NCBI GenBank assembly: GCA_947503555.1
Contig: CANNEE010000018.1
Coordinates: forward strand, 1-64,000
Length of the DNA stretch: 64,000 bases
Source: an uncultured Shewanella sp.
GTDB lineage: Bacteria > Pseudomonadota > Gammaproteobacteria > Enterobacterales > Shewanellaceae
Reading direction: 5' to 3'
Numbering within the stretch: position 1 is the first letter of the stretch; each line of letters starts with the position of its first letter. Below are positions 58,657-64,000 of the stretch, piece by piece. Both the position numbers and the translations under genes were made by a program. Under the pieces are notes generated by a model. The model worked only from the letters and a program-made list of their open reading frames with translations, did not search any database and was not told the origin of the DNA.

Positions 58657-59091
58657 TTATGCCTCATCGCCCCAAAGTTGCTTATCCTCAGATAAGCGAT
58701 AAAGATCTTCGGCGCGCGACACCAAAAGGTTAGCAAACTGAGCTTGGGTTGGCTCTTTAGTTACGCCACTTCTGTGTAGATTTTCAGCTTTAAGTTGCCA
58801 CATCATGGCAAAATGTTTCATGGCATCACGTGCCGTTTTGGCAACACTGACATCGACATAATCTGAAGGTAAGTCACCTGACATGACCCAATAAGTCTGC
58901 TTTTTAGGTTGTTTAGATTCAATTTTCCAAATGGCGACAAAAGGAGCAAGGTATCGGCATTCATCGACTAATACATTGCTTGGCATTACCCCCTTCTCCG
59001 CTAAAAACTTATTAGCTTTTTGAAAATGCTCTTTGATCCACTCCTGACGCTTAGCTTCCATCTGAGCCTGATCTACTGCTTGTTCAGTCAT
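58657..59091 (-). CDS. DUF4826 family protein
   Basis: A 144-residue soluble protein. It starts with a charged helix (EAKRQEWIKEHFQKANKFLAE), followed by the family-like core YLAPFVAIWKIES, QTYWVMSGDLPSDYVDV and the helix ARDAMKHFAMMWQLKAENL. I place it in DUF4826 from these motifs; the function is unknown. Divergent from leucine dehydrogenase, with a 240-base gap. Confidence 0.75.
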   Translation of the reverse strand: MTEQAVDQAQMEAKRQEWIKEHFQKANKFLAEKGVMPSNVLVDECRYLAPFVAIWKIESKQPKKQTYWVMSGDLPSDYVDVSVAKTARDAMKHFAMMWQLKAENLHRSGVTKEPTQAQFANLLVSRAEDLYRLSEDKQLWGDEA

Positions 59092-59183
59092 TAATACTTC
59101 CTATCTTATTGTTATAATGCGATTTATAAACTTATCGCCAAAAAATATTTTATCTATAAACACCTAGTAACTGCAATTTAACC

Positions 59184-59197
59184 TTACGTTAACGTAA
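59184..59197. promoter_or_regulatory. Perfect palindrome upstream of leucine dehydrogenase, candidate LiuR-type operator
   Basis: TTACGTTAACGTAA, a 14-base perfect palindrome 160 bp before the ldh start codon. From memory this resembles sites of LiuR, the MerR-family regulator of branched-chain amino acid degradation, whose reported Shewanella regulon includes ldh. It could equally serve the divergent DUF4826 gene. Confidence 0.5.
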
Positions 59198-59356
59198 AGT
59201 GGAAAGCAAAATTGCCACATAGATCACAAAAAATCCGCAGTAAGGCTTGGTTGAGAGTACCGCTAAATGCTATCGTTCTGCAATAAATTATCATAATAAC
59301 TTGGTGCGATATCCCATAGCATCAAACAGTGGCAAATGCCCATTGGAGAACATCAC

Positions 59357-60388
59357 GTGGCTGTATTTAATCATGTCTCTTTTGACGAACACGAGCAAGT
59401 AGTATTCTGTCATGACAAAGAAAGTGGCCTAAAGGCTATTATCGCTGTCCATAACACCAATTTAGGTCCTGCGGTAGGTGGTTGCCGCATGTGGAATTAT
59501 GAATCCGACGATGAAGCGCTAAATGATGTACTGCGCCTATCTCGTGGCATGACCTATAAGAACGCCCTAGCAGGCCTCACCATGGGTGGTGGTAAGTCAG
59601 TTATTATTGCCGATCCTAAGACCCAAGATAGAGAAGCCCTATTCCGTGCATTCGGTCGCTTCATTGATAGCTTAGGTGGCCGCTACTATTCAGCAGAAGA
59701 TGTGGGTACCACTACATCGGATATCATGATTGCCCACCAAGAAACCCCATATATGGCAGGCCTTGAAGGTAAGAGTGGCGATCCTTCTCCCTTTACTGCA
59801 CTGGGTACTTATCTAGGTATTAAAGCTGCAGTCAAACACCAACGCGGCCTTGATAGTCTCCAAGGCTTAAAAATCTCGGTTCAAGGTGTTGGTCATGTTG
59901 GCTACTACTTGTGTAAACACTTACACGAAGAAGGTGCAGAGCTTATCGTTACCGATATCCACCAAGAATCACTGGACCGTGTAGCTAATGAATTTGGGGC
60001 TAAGGTTATCGCACCGCAAGATATCTACACCCAAGATGTAGATGTTTACGCTCCTTGTGCATTGGGTGCAACCATCAATGATACGACTCTACCACTGCTA
60101 AAAGCGACTATTGTTGCAGGTTGTGCTAACAACCAGTTAGCAGAGCCAAGACATGGTCAGCAGTTAAAGGAGATGGGTATTCTTTATGCGCCAGACTATG
60201 TGATTAACGCTGGCGGTATTATTAATGTCTCCTTTGAGAACGATTATGATGTCGCCAAGTCAACGGCTAAAGTTGAAGAGATCTACAACACACTGCTGAA
60301 GATCTTCCAACAAGCAGAAGAGCAAAGCCGCCCTACTGGCGAAGTTGCCGACGAGATGGCAAAAGCCATTATTGAAGCGGCCAAATAA
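59357..60388 (+). CDS. ldh: Leucine (branched-chain amino acid) dehydrogenase
   Basis: A Glu/Leu/Phe/Val dehydrogenase, deaminating leucine, valine and isoleucine to 2-oxo acids with NAD. GPAVGGCRMWNY, GMTYKNALAGLTMGGGKSVI with the substrate Lys and the catalytic Lys (about 70-85), and the Rossmann motif VQGVGHVGYYLCKHL (about 170-184) are all present; the length of 343 fits leucine dehydrogenases. The GTG at 59357 is chosen because GGAG lies eight bases upstream; an in-frame ATG at 59336 would add seven residues. Confidence 0.92.
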   Translation: MAVFNHVSFDEHEQVVFCHDKESGLKAIIAVHNTNLGPAVGGCRMWNYESDDEALNDVLRLSRGMTYKNALAGLTMGGGKSVIIADPKTQDREALFRAFGRFIDSLGGRYYSAEDVGTTTSDIMIAHQETPYMAGLEGKSGDPSPFTALGTYLGIKAAVKHQRGLDSLQGLKISVQGVGHVGYYLCKHLHEEGAELIVTDIHQESLDRVANEFGAKVIAPQDIYTQDVDVYAPCALGATINDTTLPLLKATIVAGCANNQLAEPRHGQQLKEMGILYAPDYVINAGGIINVSFENDYDVAKSTAKVEEIYNTLLKIFQQAEEQSRPTGEVADEMAKAIIEAAK

Positions 60389-60407
60389 TCGTATAAATCG
60401 ATTGTCC

Positions 60408-60443
60408 ATCTTGCCCAATTCTCTTTTTTGAACTGGGCAAGAT
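60408..60443 (+). terminator. Hairpin after ldh
   Basis: Perfect ten-bp stem ATCTTGCCCA/TGGGCAAGAT with a 16-base T-rich loop, 20 bases after the ldh stop. The following sequence is A-rich, so on the plus strand it is not a standard terminator. Confidence 0.45.
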
Positions 60444-60576
60444 GTAACAAAAAATAAATTTTCAACCCCGCCAAAGAGATACTTTTTTCAACCAAAATAT
60501 TTCATATTTCTCACTGGAAATCGTCATATACCTCTGCTTGACTTAGACACTCTCTAATAACTCGCAGGGTGGCGGT

Positions 60577-60921
60577 ATGGTCTGTTTCAAGTACGATCTA
60601 AATCAAAATAATATTGAATTAAAGGCCAGTAATTGGAGCGGGTTTGAGCAGCTTTTTATCAATGGCCAAAGAGTATCGAGCAAATTCAATCTGGGACTTA
60701 CAAGCGAGCATAGTGTAAAGCTAAGTAACGGAATTAACTGCCGTTTTCAGTTACTGATTGATCCGCAAACAGAGCAGCTTATGTGCAGGATTTACCAGCA
60801 AAACAAGTTAGTTGCTAGCTTAAAACAAGGCAGTCAAAACCTGTTAAACAGTCAACGCTTACTCAGCCAAACTAGTTTGGTAGCCGGTCTAGTATTAGTC
60901 TCGTTTGTTCTATGGTTTTAG
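60577..60921 (+). CDS. Unknown small protein with a C-terminal membrane anchor
   Basis: A 114-residue protein I do not recognise. Residues 1-70 have a beta-rich pattern (IELKASNWSGFEQLFINGQ, SEHSVKLSNGINCRFQLLI). The last 18 residues (SLVAGLVLVSFVLWF) form one hydrophobic segment ending at the C-terminus, as in tail-anchored proteins. No signal peptide. It stands alone between ldh and a converging MarR-type gene. The ATG is preceded by the weak site CAGGGTGG. Confidence 0.7.
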   Translation: MVCFKYDLNQNNIELKASNWSGFEQLFINGQRVSSKFNLGLTSEHSVKLSNGINCRFQLLIDPQTEQLMCRIYQQNKLVASLKQGSQNLLNSQRLLSQTSLVAGLVLVSFVLWF

Positions 60922-60968
60922 AAGAAAATGTCCAGATGAATGAGTCTGCAAGAATCATCTAATCTGGA

Positions 60969-61391
60969 CTATTGAGGAGTAAGTTTATTCATCTTGTTCA
61001 GCAATAACATAAAGTGCTCTTGCTCATGGGAACTTAAGCGAGAAAGAAATTTTTCATTCACTCTTTCTGCTTCATAAATAAGATCTTGTTCTAGTGCTTT
61101 GGCTTCATCGGTTAAGAATATTTGAAATGCGCGGCGATTATCTGCGTCCTGGTAACGGGTAATCAAACCTTGAACCTGCAACTGATCCAGCAAGCGTGTC
61201 ATAGTGTAATTTGCAACATCACAACGCTTAGACAACTCAGTTTGAGTCACCCCTTCTTCCTGCCAGAGGGCAAATAATACAGGCCAGAGCTTAATATCTA
61301 AACCATAACGTTTAAGCTGTCTATCTAGCTCTTCTTGAAGCTCAATATTCAAATGAGAAACCAAGTAACCTAGGCTTTCATATCGTTTCAA
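60969..61391 (-). CDS. MarR family transcriptional regulator
   Basis: A 140-residue winged-helix regulator. The DNA-binding part is VTQTELSKRCDVANYTMTRLLDQLQVQGLITR (about 47-78, given in two parts by the helix-turn-helix and recognition helix), followed by the wing YQDADNRRAFQIFLT. N- and C-terminal helices form the dimer interface. The TTG at 61391 is chosen as start: GGAGGT is five bases upstream, and the reading upstream of it has no support. The ligand and targets are unknown; 100 bases separate it from the DUF1285 gene. Confidence 0.85.
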   Translation of the reverse strand: MKRYESLGYLVSHLNIELQEELDRQLKRYGLDIKLWPVLFALWQEEGVTQTELSKRCDVANYTMTRLLDQLQVQGLITRYQDADNRRAFQIFLTDEAKALEQDLIYEAERVNEKFLSRLSSHEQEHFMLLLNKMNKLTPQ

Positions 61392-61491
61392 ACTGCACCT
61401 CCAAGCTGACGGGGTCTGATCTAATATTATCACCTAACACATAAGAAACTAGTCTTTTACTCAACTAAATCCTAATTTACTTGAAGCGAGC

Positions 61492-61938
61492 TTAGCTATT
61501 TTCATTAAAAACAAACTCTTCGATAAAGCGATAGTAACAGGCTCTACCAAGTTCAGCCTTAAGGCCATTTTCAAGAGTCAAACTGATTGCTTGCTCACCA
61601 ACAATAAAGTCACTGACTTTAATGTTCTCATGTTGAGTGGAGATAGCCGATATCACAGTCATGGTACCAGTATCATCCTGTAGATAGTCAACAATATACA
61701 GAGGCACCTTAGCCACCTGAACTTTGACCTTTTCAACAGGCGTAATCAGATAATACTCTTCATCAACATAGTGCAATATGGAATAAAACAGCCTAGCAAA
61801 CTTAGATGGTAGAGGGCTATCTAAATATCGCCAGTGCCCTTGGGAATCAATACTGAATAGCGCAGTCTCAGAGCATAATGGAATACCTTGAGTCATATTT
61901 TTTAGTGCTAACTCGGCACTAGAATCTACTTCCGTCAT
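61492..61938 (-). CDS. DUF1285 family protein
   Basis: A 148-residue soluble protein with DUF1285 features: ETALFSIDSQGHWRYLDSPL, PSKFARLFYSILHYVDEEYYLITPVEK, VQVAKVPLYIVDY and the ending GLKAELGRACYYRFIEE. Structures of the family show two domains of unknown role. A near-ideal ribosome site GGAGGTGAT precedes the ATG. Confidence 0.82.
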   Translation of the reverse strand: MTEVDSSAELALKNMTQGIPLCSETALFSIDSQGHWRYLDSPLPSKFARLFYSILHYVDEEYYLITPVEKVKVQVAKVPLYIVDYLQDDTGTMTVISAISTQHENIKVSDFIVGEQAISLTLENGLKAELGRACYYRFIEEFVFNENS

Positions 61939-62113
61939 ATCACCTCCATTGAACTATGCACCAAGGAACTGACTGATGCGCTAACAGCAATATCACTTCA
62001 GTTCCTTTCCCTTAATTTAGCCGTTTAATAGTGCTAAACATTTGCCCATCAAACCCTCTCTAACAGTATAGATAAGGCTTAGTAAAACCTTTATGGTTTT
62101 GCACAGGATTTAG

Positions 62114-64000
62114 CTAACTTCTGCTTAAAATCGCCAGCAACGCTTCTAATGGATGCTGTGGTTTAAATCCAGCGAAGCGCTTAACTTGGCTGCGACAAGA
62201 GTAACCCGACACTAGTACTTTATTAGGCTCTAGCTTAGACAATACCTGCTTCCATGAAAGGTCAAATAGCTGTTTTGAATTTTCAAGGTTAACGGTTTCA
62301 TGACCATAGGTTCCAGCCATACCACAACAACCTAAGCTAACACTCTCAAGCTTGATACCAAAGTGAGCGAAAATCTGTTGCCACTCTTTAGGTGTATTTG
62401 GCTTAGCAGTCGATTCGGTGCAGTGACTTAGCCAAGTATAGGTCTCTGCTTTATCATCAAACTGCTTGGCAGGTAACTGCTCCAATACGCTAAGCAACCA
62501 TTCATTCGCGAGCTTGACTTCAAAATCTCCTCGCTTCTCTCCAAGTGCATCTTTATATTCATCCCTATAACAGAGCACCATAGCAGGATCGACACCCACC
62601 ATAGGCATACCAAGGGCAAATACCTGATTGAGAAAGTCAGCACTGGATTTAGCGGTTTTCGCAAATTTACTCAAGAAGCCCTTAATATGCATCGGCTTAC
62701 CGTTGGGCTTAAAGGGTAACAACACAGGTTTAAAGCCAAGCTTTTCAATTAGCTGCACAGTGCGCAACATTAATCCTGCATCATAAAAAGTATTAAATGG
62801 ATCTTGGACGATTAACACATATTGATTGCGTTCGGCTTTGGGGATGCTCTTTAGGGCATCAAGATCGTAACCTCGACACGCGTGACCATCTAAACGCTGT
62901 TTCAAGGTTGGAACAGATAAAGCTGGCGCATCCACATAACCTAAGGCTTTTTTTATCACCCACTGGCTTACAGGGTTTTGTGAGGCGAAGTTAGTAAGCT
63001 TGGGTACTTTTGCCATCAACTGCACCGAGTCTTCAATGGTGCCAACCAAATAATCTTTAGCCGGACGCATATAACGCTTATGGTACATATCAAAGAACTG
63101 TGCTCTAAATTTCGGCACGTCGACCTTCACAGGACACTGACCCACACAGGCTTTACAGGCTAAACAGCCCTTCATTGATTCCATCACCTCATGGGAGTAA
63201 TCGTACTCCTGCTTAGCCTTATAGCTATTGCGCAAACGACTAACAATACTGACAGGTTTTGATTTGGCCAGCTCATTAACATCCACACCTTCGGCTTCAA
63301 GCAGCCTAAGCCACTCTCTCACTAATCCCGCACGCCCTTTAGGAGATTGAACCCTGTCCCCAGTCACCTTAAACGAAGGACACATTGGCGAATAGAGGCT
63401 GTAGTTAAAACACAAGCCGTTACCGTTACAGTCCATCACATCGGGAAATGCTTGACGCACCTTAACAGGAATTTGCCTATCAAAGCTGCCACGTTTGGCG
63501 CTATCGACGTTATAAACTAGTTCACCTTTATCAAGCGGCGCTACCAGCTTGCCAGGGTTCATACGGTTATCAGGATCGAACAGGCCTTTAACAACGCGCA
63601 ATACTTCATAAAGCTCATCGCCAAACACCTCAGGGCCATACTCACCACGCACCCCTTTACCGTGTTCACCCCACATTAAGCCGCCATATTTGCGGGTTAA
63701 TGCCGCAACTTGATCCGATACTGTCTTAAGCAGCTTCTCATCATTAGGGTCGCACATATCCAGCGCAGGACGGACATGGAGCACACCCGCATCAACATGG
63801 CCAAACATACCGTAATGCAGCTGATGACTATCAAGTAGGGCTCTAAACTCCATAATGAAGTCAGCAAGCTTCTCGGGTGGCACGGCAGTATCTTCAGCAA
63901 AGGCGATAGGTTTGCGCGCACCTTTAGTGGCGCCTAACAGACCAACCGCCTTCTTACGCATAGCATAGATACGATTGATACTGGCCTTATCTGCTGTTAC
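62114..64000 (-). CDS. ydiJ: FAD-linked oxidase / Fe-S oxidoreductase (YdiJ type), N-terminal part outside the window
   Basis: The reading frame is open to base 64000, so only the last about 628 residues of a protein of about 1000 are here. The C-terminal part of the FAD-linked oxidase domain (GMFGHVDAGVLHVRPALDM, GLMWGEHGKGVRGEYGPE, DPDNRMNPGKLV) is followed by a ferredoxin-type cluster CLACKACVGQCPVKVDVPKFRAQF (given in part: CLACKACVGQCP) and a C-terminal CCG-like domain (LGCCGMAGTYGHE). E. coli YdiJ relatives oxidise D-2-hydroxyglutarate or D-lactate with electron transfer to the respiratory chain. The ATG at 63961 is internal, not the start. Confidence 0.9.
   Translation of the reverse strand, partial: VTADKASINRIYAMRKKAVGLLGATKGARKPIAFAEDTAVPPEKLADFIMEFRALLDSHQLHYGMFGHVDAGVLHVRPALDMCDPNDEKLLKTVSDQVAALTRKYGGLMWGEHGKGVRGEYGPEVFGDELYEVLRVVKGLFDPDNRMNPGKLVAPLDKGELVYNVDSAKRGSFDRQIPVKVRQAFPDVMDCNGNGLCFNYSLYSPMCPSFKVTGDRVQSPKGRAGLVREWLRLLEAEGVDVNELAKSKPVSIVSRLRNSYKAKQEYDYSHEVMESMKGCLACKACVGQCPVKVDVPKFRAQFFDMYHKRYMRPAKDYLVGTIEDSVQLMAKVPKLTNFASQNPVSQWVIKKALGYVDAPALSVPTLKQRLDGHACRGYDLDALKSIPKAERNQYVLIVQDPFNTFYDAGLMLRTVQLIEKLGFKPVLLPFKPNGKPMHIKGFLSKFAKTAKSSADFLNQVFALGMPMVGVDPAMVLCYRDEYKDALGEKRGDFEVKLANEWLLSVLEQLPAKQFDDKAETYTWLSHCTESTAKPNTPKEWQQIFAHFGIKLESVSLGCCGMAGTYGHETVNLENSKQLFDLSWKQVLSKLEPNKVLVSGYSCRSQVKRFAGFKPQHPLEALLAILSRS

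Overview
This window looks like an ordinary, conserved stretch of a gammaproteobacterial chromosome, most likely Shewanella. This placement is inferred from recognised gene families and gene order; no search was run. Markers include monomeric NADP-isocitrate dehydrogenase, the 180-kDa NAD-glutamate dehydrogenase, leucine dehydrogenase, a DUF1302/DUF1329/YCF48/RND cluster, and blocks that are collinear with E. coli (pyrD-zapC; yebG-msrC-proQ-prc with letAB-rsmF-sdsR; tmk-holB-tatD; cspD-clpS-clpA-infA-aat; rluE-nudJ-mnmA-hflD-purB).

Layout. 1-75: 3' part of an initiator tRNA, cut by the window edge. 296-2211: accessory two-gene unit that looks like a type III secretion chaperone plus a large unknown partner. 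2261-8910 (minus): zapC, pyrD and the giant gdh gene; a cluster of eight GATC sites lies between pyrD and zapC. 9178-16046 (minus): envelope cluster of an outer-membrane-like DUF1302 protein, periplasmic DUF1329 and YCF48 proteins and an RND/MMPL permease. 16378-23030 (minus): DUF2835 gene, pepN, prc, proQ, msrC and SOS-controlled yebG with a clear LexA box. 23240-27147 (plus): letA split into two genes followed by the seven-MCE-domain letB. 27228-30121: a SpmA/SpmB-like membrane protein, rsmF and the small RNA SdsR. 30186-37197 (minus): compact apbC-udk-dcd-pabC-mltG-tmk-holB-pilZ-tatD run. 37358-39379: metG.

39380-44273 is the second accessory-looking part: nif3-family gene, a small lipoprotein-like gene broken by an in-frame amber codon, a membrane-anchored KAP-type P-loop NTPase, two copies in opposite orientation of one dispersed repeat on either side of this segment, and a 54-residue cysteine-rich ORF. 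44274-50187: lysine/alanine-rich small protein, glycine-zipper protein, aat, bpt, infA, clpA, clpS, cspD (N-degron tagging and degradation genes side by side). 50304-58599: icd, rluE, nudJ, mnmA, hflD, purB, roxA. 58657-64000: DUF4826 gene, leucine dehydrogenase with a perfect palindrome upstream, an unknown tail-anchored protein, a MarR regulator, a DUF1285 gene and the C-terminal two thirds of a YdiJ-type FAD/Fe-S oxidoreductase that runs off the window.

The parts most worth attention are the orphan type III chaperone/partner pair, the repeat-flanked KAP NTPase segment, the SdsR gene, the split letA, and the DUF1302/DUF1329/YCF48/RND cluster.
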